Origin: Candidatus Gastranaerophilales bacterium
GTDB lineage: Bacteria > Cyanobacteriota > Vampirovibrionia > Gastranaerophilales > Gastranaerophilaceae
Assembly (NCBI GenBank): GCA_944324345.1
Contig: CALUVT010000002.1
Location: 418,734-482,733 of the forward strand
DNA: 64,000 bases
Reading direction: 5' to 3'
In this document: piece by piece, positions 34,333-43,825 of the stretch
Numbering within the stretch: the first letter of the stretch is position 1
How the letters are laid out: every line of letters begins with the position of its first letter
Notes under the pieces: model-generated
Databases searched by the model: none
What the model was told of the DNA's origin: nothing
What the model saw: only the letters and a program-made list of their open reading frames with translations
Translations under genes and position numbers: made by a program

Positions 34333-34638
34333 ATGCGTTGGTACGACATCGAACCTGACGTCTGTATGGCAATTAGTATGATTGAGTGTGCTGCACCTGA
34401 TGCTCAAATAGATTATGCAAACTACATTATAAACCTTGTAAAAGAAAAAGATACCACAATGTCCTATATCAAAAATGCTGCTAAAAGTAATCTTAAAAAC
34501 AGATACACAAGGTGGTACGACAGGAATGAAACAGTTAGCAGGGCATTTTCTTATTTAAAAGAAACTACCAAAGAAATCCAAAAAGAAGTTTCTCTGTCAG
34601 TTCTCGCATATAAAAATAAAAAAGAGGCAGTTGCCTAA
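34333..34638 (+). CDS. RWYD-repeat protein, copy 1
   Basis: 101 residues, unknown function. Two repeats, each starting RWYD: RWYDIEPDVCMAISMI at residue 2 and RWYDRNETVSRAFSYL at about residue 60. Each continues with a helical region of 30-50 residues. The start at 34333 is chosen because GGAGGA lies 7-9 bases upstream; a TTG 15 bases further up adds only that ribosome site. The next gene has the same two-repeat plan. No membrane, signal or metal motif. Confidence 0.72.
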   Translation: MRWYDIEPDVCMAISMIECAAPDAQIDYANYIINLVKEKDTTMSYIKNAAKSNLKNRYTRWYDRNETVSRAFSYLKETTKEIQKEVSLSVLAYKNKKEAVA

Positions 34639-34642
34639 TATA

Positions 34643-34677
34643 TTGACAGATTTGAGAAAAATTTGTATTATGAATGT
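34643..34677 (+). promoter_or_regulatory. leaderless promoter of the second RWYD gene
   Basis: Perfect -35 TTGACA at 34643-34648, 17-base spacer, TATTAT at 34666-34671, then 6 bases (GAATGT) to the ATG at 34678. This is the clearest promoter in the window. There is no ribosome site. Confidence 0.75.
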
Positions 34678-34995
34678 ATGAAAAAGCGTTGGTACGATAT
34701 TGATCCTGTGGTCAGCAGGGCAGTTGCGAAATTAGAAAAGGCTGAGGAATACATTCAGGTTCGTTGTGCTGATTTTATAATTGACCGCTTAAAGGACATT
34801 GATTTCAATATTGAAATGTCTCTTGATGATCAGTACAACTATATTATGAGAAGATGGTATGACAAAAATATTAAAGTTTCGCATGCTATGGAATATCTAA
34901 AAAATGCCCCAATTGATGTGAGAAAAGAACTTGCATTAGAAATTATTGACTTTATTAAAGAATATACGGATTACGAAAAGAAAAATCGTAAATAA
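34678..34995 (+). CDS. RWYD-repeat protein, copy 2
   Basis: 105 residues. Again two repeats: RWYDIDPVVSRAVAKLE at residue 4 and RWYDKNIKVSHAMEYLK at about 62. The shared pattern over all four repeats is RWYD-x3-x-V-[SC]-x-A-x3-[LI], followed by a helix of 25-35 residues. The longer frame from 34663 would put the start upstream of the -10 box, so the ATG at 34678 is used. The copy has its own promoter, so the pair is probably a duplication rather than an operon. A small DNA- or peptide-binding helix unit is possible; unproven. Confidence 0.74.
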   Translation: MKKRWYDIDPVVSRAVAKLEKAEEYIQVRCADFIIDRLKDIDFNIEMSLDDQYNYIMRRWYDKNIKVSHAMEYLKNAPIDVRKELALEIIDFIKEYTDYEKKNRK

Positions 34996-35180
34996 TTTTT
35001 TTGTAGATACAAAGCATCTTTTTTACCGTTTTTTACATTTGCTGATGTGTAAATGTTAGGGTTTGTTAAAATCAGCTTTTAACTTTCTGCTACACTTGAT
35101 TTTTTACCAGTTGTAAAGAGATTTGTAATATTTTTCTTAATATATAGCCATGCTCATTTAAAGTATTGTTTAATATTGTT
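34996..35180. other. non-coding stretch between RWYD gene and next operon
   Basis: About 185 bases, very AT-rich. I see no convincing hairpin terminator, tRNA or repeat. No clear promoter for the gene at 35181 could be fixed either. Confidence 0.5.
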
Positions 35181-35525
35181 ATGAGCGATGAGATAAACAA
35201 GAAAGTTATTGATATATTTTCCAAGCACAAAAACGATTTTTCCCCTGAAGTAAAGGAAAAAGTTAAGTATTATGCTGGGTTTAATTACGTTAGAATTGAT
35301 AAAGATCATAATGGAAATAAATTTAACCCTGAGCATCTAAAAAAATATGCTCAAAAATGCCACTATATTGTAAGAGTAATGCGGGAATATAAGGGGGATA
35401 CGGTTCTATACAATTATGATGTTCCTAACGGGGAACTTTTCAGGTTTATTAAATCGTTTCAAGAAAACACTTTGGATGGTACAATAATTGAGATAGATAA
35501 ATATTTCCCCGAGGATTTAGCATAA
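35181..35525 (+). CDS. hypothetical protein upstream of radical SAM gene
   Basis: 114 residues from the ATG at 35181. It has no recognised family, no membrane segment, and a mixed alpha/beta look (IVRVMREYKGDTVLYNYDVPNG). There is no ribosome site; a TTG 15 bases further up is also open. Its stop overlaps the next start by one base (TAATG), so it is tightly coupled to the radical SAM gene and probably shares its regulation. Confidence 0.68.
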   Translation: MSDEINKKVIDIFSKHKNDFSPEVKEKVKYYAGFNYVRIDKDHNGNKFNPEHLKKYAQKCHYIVRVMREYKGDTVLYNYDVPNGELFRFIKSFQENTLDGTIIEIDKYFPEDLA

Positions 35526-38077
35526 TGGATTGTTTTTTTAGAAAAAATCACGAAGCCTTACATAAATGCAGCAAACCTTATCAATATGTAGGTGGAGAAT
35601 TTCTCTCGTATAATAAAAGCTTTGATGAATCACAAATGCGTTTTGTATTCGCTTTCCCAGACAAGTATGAAATAGGTATAAGCAACCTTGGAGTCAGAAT
35701 TCTATATGACTTGATTAACAGACAACAGGGCTGTATGTGTGATAGGGTATATGCCCCGGAACCTGACTTTAAGCCTGAAACTTTATATGGGCTTGAAAGT
35801 AAGCGTAATGTAAAAGATTTTGATGCTGTAGGTTTCTCTTTACAATATGAAATGTCATATCCTACAGTATTAAAAATGCTTGAAATGTCAGGGATTCCAT
35901 ACCGCAATGACCAAAGAAGTGACAATGACCCTATTATTATTGCGGGAGGGCCTTGTGCGTTTAATCCCCTACCGCTCAGTGATTTTATTGATGTTTTTAT
36001 GATAGGCGACGGAGAAGACAGCATTGTAGAAGTTTGTGAGATATTGAAAAGCACAAAAAACCTTCCGAGAGCCGAGCGTATAAAAGCTCTTTGTCAGGGA
36101 GAAAATTCCGGACGTTGGTCTGCATTAACAGGCACTCCGGTAAGGAAAAGAATTGCACAATTAAAATATGATACCGCCTTAAAATCTTATCCTATACCAT
36201 TTTCTACATCAGTTCAAGACAGAGCGGTTGTTGAAATTCGAAGAGGATGCGGCAGAATGTGCCGTTTTTGCCAGCCCGGACATGTAACACTTCCGATAAG
36301 AGAAAGAGAAGCCGAGGATATAATAAAAATCGCAAAAGAACTCGTAAAAAATACAGGATATGATGAGTATTCTTTACTTTCACTTTCTTCGAACGATTAC
36401 AAGAACATAAATGAAGTAATAAAAGAACTTGCTGTTGATTTCAATGATAAGAAGGTTTCAGTATCCCTACCGAGTCAAAGAATTGACGGCTTTAACCTTG
36501 AACTTGCAAACCTTGTTCAAAGTGTTAGAAAGTCAACTATGACACTTGCTCCTGAAGCAGGCAGCCAAAGATTAAGAAATGTCATTAAGAAAAACATAAC
36601 AGAAGAACAAATCCTAAATGCACTCCTGACTCTATATGAAAACGGCTGGTCAAAGTTAAAATTCTACTTTATCTGCGGACTTCCAACAGAAACGTTGAAA
36701 GATATGGACGAAATGGCCCAACTTTTAAGCAACATAAAATACAGGTGCAAACTTTTAAAAAAAGAAAAGGGGCTCAACCACGGACTTGACATAACCTGCA
36801 CACTCTCAATATTTGTTCCGAAACCTTTTACTCCGTTTCAATGGTTTGGACAAATGAAGTTAGAAAAAGTTAGGGAACATATCTGCTACCTTAAAGAAAA
36901 AACGTCACATATCAAAGGATTAAAAATAAATTACCATGAAGATGCAACCTCCCAAATTGAGGCAGTCTTGACCAGAGGTGATAAAGATTTGTGCAGATAT
37001 GTAGAAGCATTATATAAAAAAGGCTGCTATCTTGATGCATGGGGAGAATATTTTGATAAAGATATCTGGCATGAAACAGCAAAAGAGCTTAAAATTGACT
37101 TAGCAGAACTTGCTCAGCATAATTACAGTACAGAAGAAGAACTACCTTGGGAATTTATAGATGTCGGGCTTGATAAAAAATGGCTGATTAATGAATATAA
37201 TTTAGCGATAAACACTGCTTGTGAAAGCAATTTTACCCCTACTTGCGAAAAACAATGTGTAAACTGCGAGGTTTGTAAGAACTTAAATACACACAAGGTT
37301 CTTGCAAAACCTTATAAGGCGAGTGAAAAAGCACAAAATTTAAAAATTGAAATCAAAAATCCTACAACTTGTACAGGCTATGATAAAGAAATATTTAAAT
37401 ACAGGATAAAACTTACCAAAAGCGGGATTTTGAAGTATTTTTCACACCTTGATTGGCAAAATACATTTATCAAAGCACTGGCAAGGACTGATTTGAATAT
37501 CGTTTATTCTCTGGGTTATAATCCTTTGATGAAGGTTTCAATGGGTATTGCACTCCCTTTGTTTGCAGAAAGCGAATGTGAGCTTGTTGATTTAGAACTG
37601 TTTGACAATCTTGAAGTGAACGATTTGAAGCTAAAATTAGAAAGAGTTTTGCCGGAGCAGTCAAAAATTATAAGTATTGTTAAAATAGAAAAAAATGCTC
37701 CTGCAATTGATGTTACAGCTCAATGGGCAGAATACAAAATTGAAATTTTTGATAAATCTCTTTACGATTTTGAAAATTTACGATATAATACAGAAAAAGT
37801 TTTATCTTCTGATGAAATTTTTATCGAGAAGAAAAACAAAAAAGGTTTAAAAATACAAACAAACATCAAGCCATCAATAAAATCATACAGATTTGAAGAT
37901 GAGAGTATGTTTATAATACTGAAAACCGGCCAGTCAGCAATTAATAAGAAAGACGGCACCGTACAAGCAGGGATTCCGGCTTTAAGAGCGGATGTTCTGA
38001 TGAGTTTAATTGCTCCTGATGTTACTTTTAATATAAAAAGAAAAAGGTTTTTTGACGAGAAATTAAAAGAGTTATAG
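35525..38077 (+). CDS. radical SAM protein fused to DUF2344 (TIGR03960-type)
   Basis: 850 residues. An N-terminal B12-binding-like region (residues 40-200) precedes the radical SAM core. The [4Fe-4S] motif CxxxCxxC is CGRMCRFCQPG near residue 240. The glycine motif (MTLAPEAGSQRLRN) follows. From about 620 the DUF2344/TIGR03936-type domain begins (KYRIKLTKSGILKYFSHLDW-like), here fused rather than as a separate gene. Function is unknown in the family, but the neighbour rng is characteristic: the two occur together in many bacteria. It starts one base inside the previous stop. rng begins 14 bases later. Confidence 0.92.
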   Translation: MDCFFRKNHEALHKCSKPYQYVGGEFLSYNKSFDESQMRFVFAFPDKYEIGISNLGVRILYDLINRQQGCMCDRVYAPEPDFKPETLYGLESKRNVKDFDAVGFSLQYEMSYPTVLKMLEMSGIPYRNDQRSDNDPIIIAGGPCAFNPLPLSDFIDVFMIGDGEDSIVEVCEILKSTKNLPRAERIKALCQGENSGRWSALTGTPVRKRIAQLKYDTALKSYPIPFSTSVQDRAVVEIRRGCGRMCRFCQPGHVTLPIREREAEDIIKIAKELVKNTGYDEYSLLSLSSNDYKNINEVIKELAVDFNDKKVSVSLPSQRIDGFNLELANLVQSVRKSTMTLAPEAGSQRLRNVIKKNITEEQILNALLTLYENGWSKLKFYFICGLPTETLKDMDEMAQLLSNIKYRCKLLKKEKGLNHGLDITCTLSIFVPKPFTPFQWFGQMKLEKVREHICYLKEKTSHIKGLKINYHEDATSQIEAVLTRGDKDLCRYVEALYKKGCYLDAWGEYFDKDIWHETAKELKIDLAELAQHNYSTEEELPWEFIDVGLDKKWLINEYNLAINTACESNFTPTCEKQCVNCEVCKNLNTHKVLAKPYKASEKAQNLKIEIKNPTTCTGYDKEIFKYRIKLTKSGILKYFSHLDWQNTFIKALARTDLNIVYSLGYNPLMKVSMGIALPLFAESECELVDLELFDNLEVNDLKLKLERVLPEQSKIISIVKIEKNAPAIDVTAQWAEYKIEIFDKSLYDFENLRYNTEKVLSSDEIFIEKKNKKGLKIQTNIKPSIKSYRFEDESMFIILKTGQSAINKKDGTVQAGIPALRADVLMSLIAPDVTFNIKRKRFFDEKLKEL

Positions 38078-38091
38078 TAAAGGATTTTTTT

Positions 38092-39840
38092 ATGGCAAAC
38101 GAAAAACACAACAAAAATTCTCAACAAAACATGCATGTTGACAAGAAAATCATTATTGCAGAACGCGATAATATTGCAGCCGTTATGGAAAACGGAAAGG
38201 TAACTGATTTTTTCATTTCAAGAGGAGACGTTATATTAGGAGATGTTTATTTAGCTACTGTTGATAACATTTTACCAAGTATTGATGCGGCATTTGTGGA
38301 TGTCGGTGTTGACAAAATGGGATTTTTACACGCCCAAGATGTTATGGGCAAGGGCTCTTTGAAAGATAAATTATCTCCAAAACAAAAACTCATCGTACAG
38401 GTTGTTAAAGAACCTACAGGGCATAAAGGTCCAAGAGTTACAACAGAGATAAGTCTTCCCGGAAGATTTTTAGTACTAATGCCAAATGAACCGGGTATTA
38501 ACATAAGTAAAAAAATCGAAAATTCAAAAGAAAGAGCAAGATTAAAAGCAATAGTAAGCCTTATAAAACCGGTTGGAGTTGGTGTCATTATAAGAACCGA
38601 AGCAGAAGGACAGACAGAAGCTGATATTCAGGAGGATTTAGAAATTCTTCTTGAAAAATGGAACAACATTATAACATCAGCAGAAACAGTAACCCCTCCA
38701 AATCTTTTGTACAGAGACCAGGATTTGCTTTACAGAACTATAAGAGAAGCTTGTACCGAAGATGTTAAAGAAATTGTCGTAGATACAGCATTCGCACTGC
38801 AAAGAGTCCAAAATATCTTGCAAAACTGGCACATGAACAAAAATGTACAAGTAACTTTATACAAAGGAACAGAACCTTTGCTTATAGCAACAGATATTCA
38901 CAAAGAAATTAAGGCAGCATTAAATGTCAAAGTAAATATGCCTTCAGGCGGATATCTTTTCATTCAGACAACAGAAGCTCTTACAGTAATAGATGTTAAC
39001 AGCGGCAAATTTACAAGCTCGTCAACACAGGATGAAACTATTTTAAAAACAAATATCGAAGCTGTACACGAAATTGCAAGACAACTACGCCTTAGAAATA
39101 TAGGTGGAATGATTATCATAGACTTTATTGATATGTTATCTCGTGCAGACAAACTTGCAATAATGGAAGAGCTCGAAATTGCACTGGAACCGGATAAAGC
39201 AAAACCTCAAGTGGGTCAGCTATCAGATCTTGGCCTTGTAGAACTTACAAGACACAGACAGGGACAATCTTTGTCAGAAATATTCACAAAAAAATGTCCA
39301 CATTGTCAAGGTACCGGATATTTTATGAATGATTTTAACTTCGCCTCTCCAACAGCAGAAGGTGAGTATAGAGCAAAAGCGGCAAAAATGAAACTTCCTG
39401 TAAACAACTTTAAAAAGAATAACAAAAAAGATAAAAATCAACCGCAACCTGTTGCAGAAGCTCCTTTAGTTGAAGAAATTCAACAAACATCTGTTGAAAT
39501 AGAAACAGAAAATCCTTCAACAGTAGCCGTTCAAGAAACAGAAAAACGCGAAAATAAAAGAAAACGCGGAGGACGAAAAAATAAATTCGAAAAGAAACAA
39601 GAAATAGAAATCCAAGAACCTGCAATTGAGACAGCAGAAACTGTCTTGAGGCCAAATGAAGAGATTAAACCTGTAATAGAAGTTGAAGAAACTAAACCGG
39701 AAGCTCAAAGTCAAGAGAACTCAACGGCAGAAGAAAGTAAAGAAGAAAAGCCTAAAAAAACACGCAGACCAAACAGAGGAGCGTCAAAGACAAGAAAACC
39801 CAGAGCTAAAAAAGCTAAAGAGGAAAAAGTTGAAGAATAA
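38092..39840 (+). CDS. rng: ribonuclease E/G family endoribonuclease
   Basis: 582 residues. An S1 domain lies at about 40-120 (GDVILGDVYLATVDNILPSIDAAFVDVG in pieces), the catalytic region with LTVIDVNSGKFTSS and the metal Asp in IIIDFIDM near 340, and the zinc-link CPHCQGTG near 402. Beyond about 430 is a charged low-complexity tail rich in Glu, Lys and Pro, not conserved among RNase E/G proteins; it may bind RNA or degradosome partners. It cleaves single-stranded RNA in rRNA and mRNA processing. AAGGA lies 7-8 bases before the ATG. Confidence 0.95.
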   Translation: MANEKHNKNSQQNMHVDKKIIIAERDNIAAVMENGKVTDFFISRGDVILGDVYLATVDNILPSIDAAFVDVGVDKMGFLHAQDVMGKGSLKDKLSPKQKLIVQVVKEPTGHKGPRVTTEISLPGRFLVLMPNEPGINISKKIENSKERARLKAIVSLIKPVGVGVIIRTEAEGQTEADIQEDLEILLEKWNNIITSAETVTPPNLLYRDQDLLYRTIREACTEDVKEIVVDTAFALQRVQNILQNWHMNKNVQVTLYKGTEPLLIATDIHKEIKAALNVKVNMPSGGYLFIQTTEALTVIDVNSGKFTSSSTQDETILKTNIEAVHEIARQLRLRNIGGMIIIDFIDMLSRADKLAIMEELEIALEPDKAKPQVGQLSDLGLVELTRHRQGQSLSEIFTKKCPHCQGTGYFMNDFNFASPTAEGEYRAKAAKMKLPVNNFKKNNKKDKNQPQPVAEAPLVEEIQQTSVEIETENPSTVAVQETEKRENKRKRGGRKNKFEKKQEIEIQEPAIETAETVLRPNEEIKPVIEVEETKPEAQSQENSTAEESKEEKPKKTRRPNRGASKTRKPRAKKAKEEKVEE

Positions 39841-40120
39841 AATTTTCTATACATTTTTAACATTAATGCTATTAACAGTCACTAAGGGGTTATGCGAACA
39901 AACCCCTGGTGCTGTTTCTGGCTCTATTCTAAACAGATTTGGCCTTGCTATGGGAATTGTTGTTATATCTTCCGTTATAATTTTTTTAGTATTATCTTTA
40001 TATAGTAAGAAAAACAGGAGTAATACCAATTACCAAACTTCGGAATCTGATATTTTAAAAACTCCCAAAACATCTCAGCAGGCAATTGAATTTTTTATAC
40101 ACAAAAATAAACTGACATAA
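39830..40120 (+). CDS. small membrane protein overlapping the end of rng
   Basis: 96 residues from a TTG start at 39830, in a different frame from rng and overlapping its last 11 bases. GAGGA lies 5-6 bases upstream of the TTG. It gives a signal-like segment (FYTFLTLMLLTVTKGLC), then a second hydrophobic stretch (LAMGIVVISSVIIFLVLSL) near 45-63 and a polar tail. The open frame extends further upstream to 39683, but that part is an artefact of the basic rng tail. It precedes a second small membrane gene. Function unknown. Confidence 0.7.
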   Translation: MKNKIFYTFLTLMLLTVTKGLCEQTPGAVSGSILNRFGLAMGIVVISSVIIFLVLSLYSKKNRSNTNYQTSESDILKTPKTSQQAIEFFIHKNKLT

Positions 40121-40131
40121 GGGTACAACGA

Positions 40132-40365
40132 ATGAAACATAAAGCATTTGGAGCCATTGATTTATTAATAGGACTTGTTGTAATGTCTTTTATATTTTTA
40201 ATGAGCGTAAAAGCTTTTAAAGGTGCTTCTTCAATTAATATAAAGAATTCTACTATTGAACAACAAAGCGTCCAAGATCACGTAGATGAAACGGTTGACG
40301 AAATAGAGCATATGCGTCAGGAAACAATTAATTATAATAAACAGCTGATGCAGGAAAACTATTAG
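40132..40365 (+). CDS. small pseudopilin-like or single-pass membrane protein
   Basis: 77 residues. The N terminus KHKAFGAIDLLIGLVVMSFIF has a short basic leader, then Gly and a hydrophobic helix with an acidic residue (Asp) near position 4 after the Gly. That resembles a minor pilin or ComGF-like N terminus. The rest is helical and acidic (DHVDETVDEIEH). The start has no strong ribosome site except GGGT about 10 bases upstream. It lies 11 bases after the previous gene. A type IV pilus/competence-like role is a guess. Confidence 0.65.
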   Translation: MKHKAFGAIDLLIGLVVMSFIFLMSVKAFKGASSINIKNSTIEQQSVQDHVDETVDEIEHMRQETINYNKQLMQENY

Positions 40366-40370
40366 ATTGT

Positions 40371-41321
40371 TTATTTAGACATAATCAGATGTTTTTCCTT
40401 TTCAATTTGTTGTTTTTCGTAAATAATATCAATAAGCTCTTTGAGAACTTGATTATATGGAGTTTCAATCCCGTGTTTAATTCCAAGTTCAATAACTGTT
40501 CCGGCAAACATATCAACTTCTGTTTTTCTTCCGGCTTGTACATCCTGAAGCATTGACGTTTTACCTTCAGGAATCATTAAGTTCAGATTTCTTACAGTTT
40601 CTTCTATCATTAATTCACTGTTTTTTACTCCCTCAGCACGGGCTATATCTTGAACCTCTTTTAACACGTTTCTCACGAAACTCATTGCTTTAGGATTTTC
40701 CAATAATTCTCCAAAAGTAAGCCCAAGTATTGCAGTTGTTTGATTTGCAGAAACATTTAGCATAAATTTTAACCATAGAGAATGTATTATGTCATCAGGG
40801 ATTGAATAACGGATCCCTACACGTTCAAAATATTCTTTTACCCTATTTACATTTTCATTATCTTTTTGATTTTCTGAACCGAAAAAAATAGTGTTAACTC
40901 CATCGTGAGTTATTTTCCTACCTTCTCTTACCGCACTATGACCTATAAAATAAGAATAAAGGACTTTTTCTTTACCGTATTTTTCTGCAATTAATTTCTC
41001 ACTTGTCACACCATTTAAAAGAGAGAGAATTATTGAATCTTCTTTCACAAAATTTTTTATATTAAACAAAGCCTCTTTCAATCCCTCAAATTTTGTTGCA
41101 ATTATGATTAAATCGGCTTTGAAATCTTTGAAATCTGGAAGAACATAATTCAAATCAAGTTTTTCACCGTTAAATATTGTTGGATTTTCGACATATCGCT
41201 GTAATCTCGTTTTGTCAACCAAAATTTTTAATGAATTATTGTCATATTTTTGAATTTTTTCGGCGTAAATACTACCGATTGCCCCTATCCCACAAATCAA
41301 AACATTTTTTATAACTTTCAT
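40371..41321 (-). CDS. panE: ketopantoate reductase family protein
   Basis: 316 residues of the ApbA/PanE family. The N-terminal Rossmann motif is ICGIGAIGSIYA. The C-terminal helical domain includes KFMLNVSANQTTAILG and the signature near EGKTSMLQDVQAGRKTEVD. It reduces 2-dehydropantoate to pantoate in CoA synthesis; related 2-oxoacid reductases cannot be excluded. A TAAAAT box lies 6 bases before the ATG at 41321 and no ribosome site is seen, so the mRNA may be leaderless. Confidence 0.88.
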   Translation of the reverse strand: MKVIKNVLICGIGAIGSIYAEKIQKYDNNSLKILVDKTRLQRYVENPTIFNGEKLDLNYVLPDFKDFKADLIIIATKFEGLKEALFNIKNFVKEDSIILSLLNGVTSEKLIAEKYGKEKVLYSYFIGHSAVREGRKITHDGVNTIFFGSENQKDNENVNRVKEYFERVGIRYSIPDDIIHSLWLKFMLNVSANQTTAILGLTFGELLENPKAMSFVRNVLKEVQDIARAEGVKNSELMIEETVRNLNLMIPEGKTSMLQDVQAGRKTEVDMFAGTVIELGIKHGIETPYNQVLKELIDIIYEKQQIEKEKHLIMSK

Positions 41322-41463
41322 ATAAAAATTTTACCATAATCAAAAAATATTAAAAATATTTTTGTTAAAAATTCGTCACATGTACTATTTTTCAGGCAAT
41401 TTTGGAGGGAGGAAAATACTTTATAAATGTATAGTAGTGTAGAAAATTTGTAGTGGAAATTCA

Positions 41464-42246
41464 ATGGGTTTTGAAATAACAAGCAGGCTTAGTGTAGGTG
41501 CAATTAATCCGAATATTCACATTAACCGAAATCGCTATAACACAAGTTTCGGTCAAACTTTTAATGCTGACAAATTTGAAAGACAATCTATTGATAAATA
41601 CACAACAGAAACAGCCATAAGAAGGATGATTGAAGCTAATCCTAAAATTAAAAATATAGTCAAAGATTTCAACCCTGAAATGCAATTGAATTTAGAAGAA
41701 CTAAAAGAGCTTTTGCAAAATCACGCATCAGACACCCAAAATGTAGCAAGCGGGATAATCAACAATCTCCCGTTTTCCCTAAAATACAAAGTTGATGAAA
41801 AGTCAATTGATGATGCTGCATACTTGCATGATATCGGCAAAATTTTAATCCCAAAGGAAATTCTTAATAAATCAGGAAAACTCGACGATAGAGAAACTAA
41901 AATTATGCACTGCCACTCAGAACTGGGTTATGAGATGTTAAAAACAACCGACATTAACCCAACAACCTTAAAGCTGATAAGAAACCACCACCAAAATCAG
42001 AAAAGGACAGGCTATCCCTGGGTTGGAAATGACTTTAATGCCGATCTTAACTTGCAAATTTTGTCTGTCTCCGACAAATACTCTGCACTTACAGAAAATC
42101 GGGTGTACAAAAAGGCACTTTCTCCAAAAGAAGCACTTACAATAATATACCAAGACGTTAAAGAAGGTAAAATCCATCCTCTTGTGTTCAAAGCCTTAAT
42201 AAATTACGTTGACAACATGTCATTGGCTAAAGTTTCACAAGCATAA
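41464..42246 (+). CDS. HD-GYP-like phosphohydrolase
   Basis: 260 residues. An HD domain starts near residue 115. The metal motif YLHDIGKILIP contains HD, then HCHSELGYEML, RNHHQN and TGYP in RTGYPWVG, and DKYSALTENR. The GYP and second-shell residues are close to HD-GYP c-di-GMP phosphodiesterases, though HHxxxxGTGYP is not exact (HHQNQKRTGYP). Expected role is to hydrolyse c-di-GMP or a similar nucleotide. The first 50 residues are polar and Asn-rich with NTSFGQTF; no signal peptide. No good ribosome site was found (a GTGGA 8-9 bases upstream at best). Confidence 0.84.
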   Translation: MGFEITSRLSVGAINPNIHINRNRYNTSFGQTFNADKFERQSIDKYTTETAIRRMIEANPKIKNIVKDFNPEMQLNLEELKELLQNHASDTQNVASGIINNLPFSLKYKVDEKSIDDAAYLHDIGKILIPKEILNKSGKLDDRETKIMHCHSELGYEMLKTTDINPTTLKLIRNHHQNQKRTGYPWVGNDFNADLNLQILSVSDKYSALTENRVYKKALSPKEALTIIYQDVKEGKIHPLVFKALINYVDNMSLAKVSQA

Positions 42247-42316
42247 AATATGAAAATTTATTCTGTAAAATAACAAATTATTACCGCAAAACTTTGTTTG
42301 TAGTATAATTAATTTG

Positions 42317-43825
42317 ATGAATTTAGACACAGCCATAGATACATTTTTATCACCAATAGCAGATAAAATTTCAGGGATTATTTTCAGTTCAGTCACCATA
42401 AATGGTGTGAGAATTGAGTTTTTGGTTGCCTTGTTAATGGCTGCTGCTTTCTATTTTACGGTAAGAACACGTTTTATCGGAATATGGGGTTTTAAACACG
42501 CACTCAAACTGATTACCAAAAACTATGAACATAAAGAAATAAGAGTAAAAAAGAAAAGGGGCGAAGTTTCTTCGTTTCAAGCTTTAACAGCCACAATTTC
42601 AGCATCCGCAGGGATAGGGAACGTAGCAGGTTCGGCTGCAGCAGTTTCTATAGGCGGTCCTGGGGTAATTTTTTGGATGATTATGGCCGGTTTCTTCTCA
42701 ATGGCTTTAAAGTTTGCAGAAGTCTTGCTTGGAATCAAATTTAGAAAAGTAAACCCTGATGGCACTATTGCCGGCGGGCCTATGTATTACATTGAAGGAG
42801 CTCTAAAAAATAACAAATATATTGGTAAATTTGCTCCTCATTTATCTAAAATTTATGCTGTTTGCTGTGTTTTTGCAATGATTGGCGGATGGAATTTATT
42901 TCAGATAAATGCTATGACAACACAAATTACTGAAGTCACGGGAAGGGATAACAGTTTCTTCGCCCATCAAAGTTGGCTTTTAGGATTGATTGTTGCCGTA
43001 ATAACTTACTTCACAATTATTGGCGGAATTAAAGCCATTGGGAAATTTACATCAAAAGTAACTCCGGTTATGTGCAGTTTATACGTTTTAACAGCGTTTG
43101 TAGTTTGCCTTTACAACATAGGACACGTACCTCATACAATCGCATTAATTTTAAAAGAAGCTTTTCATCCAAAAGCATTAGCTGGAGGAATGTTTGCATG
43201 CATGCTTTGGGGGTTCAGACGTGCAATGTTCGCAAACGAAGCCGGGCTTGGGACAGCTCCAATTGCATTTTCGGCAGTAAAAACAAATAACCCTGTAGCT
43301 CAAGCATTTATTGCCATGCTCCAACCTTTTGTAGACACGGTAATAGTTGGTTCCGCAACTGCATTTGTTATTGTTGTATCAGGTGAATACCTTAATACAA
43401 CAGGAATTGCTGGGATTGAATTGACATCCAAAGCATTTGGAAGTGTTTGCCCGTTTTTCCCAATTTTGTTAACATTTATGGCAAGTTGTTTTGTTTTATC
43501 TACTATGCTTTGTGGCTCTTACTACGGGATTAAGGCTTGGAACTATTTATTTGGCGATACAAAATTGACAACAAGGACTTTTCAGGTTATATATTGTTTA
43601 TTCATTGTTGTAGGTTCGGCCATGAACTTTAAAAGTATAATTAATCTATCTGATGCATTTACTTTATTCTTGGCTGTGCCAAACTTAATAGCAGTATTCA
43701 TGTTGTCCGATGTAATCATGAAAGAACTAAAAAGATATTGCAAAAAATATAATGTAGGATTATTTAAAGAGGAGAGAGATGAAAATGAAGAAAGATTGTC
43801 TGGAGATAGTAAGCTCGAAGTGTAA
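42317..43825 (+). CDS. AGCS-family sodium:alanine symporter
   Basis: 502 residues, about 10-11 membrane segments. The signatures FQALTATISASAGIGNVAGSA and IFWMIMAGFFSMALKFAE are typical of the family, as are GGPMYYIEGAL and FANEAGLGTAPIAFSA. It is expected to import alanine or glycine with sodium across the inner membrane. The ATG at 42317 is used because TATAAT lies 7 bases before it (leaderless) and the TTG at 42314 has no support. Its end overlaps the uracil-DNA glycosylase gene. Confidence 0.94.
   Translation: MNLDTAIDTFLSPIADKISGIIFSSVTINGVRIEFLVALLMAAAFYFTVRTRFIGIWGFKHALKLITKNYEHKEIRVKKKRGEVSSFQALTATISASAGIGNVAGSAAAVSIGGPGVIFWMIMAGFFSMALKFAEVLLGIKFRKVNPDGTIAGGPMYYIEGALKNNKYIGKFAPHLSKIYAVCCVFAMIGGWNLFQINAMTTQITEVTGRDNSFFAHQSWLLGLIVAVITYFTIIGGIKAIGKFTSKVTPVMCSLYVLTAFVVCLYNIGHVPHTIALILKEAFHPKALAGGMFACMLWGFRRAMFANEAGLGTAPIAFSAVKTNNPVAQAFIAMLQPFVDTVIVGSATAFVIVVSGEYLNTTGIAGIELTSKAFGSVCPFFPILLTFMASCFVLSTMLCGSYYGIKAWNYLFGDTKLTTRTFQVIYCLFIVVGSAMNFKSIINLSDAFTLFLAVPNLIAVFMLSDVIMKELKRYCKKYNVGLFKEERDENEERLSGDSKLEV

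Noticed and set aside
39683..39829. Long basic N-terminal extension of the small membrane protein
   Set aside because: It is the out-of-frame reading of the Lys/Glu-rich rng tail; the TTG at 39830 has a ribosome site and starts right at the signal-like segment.
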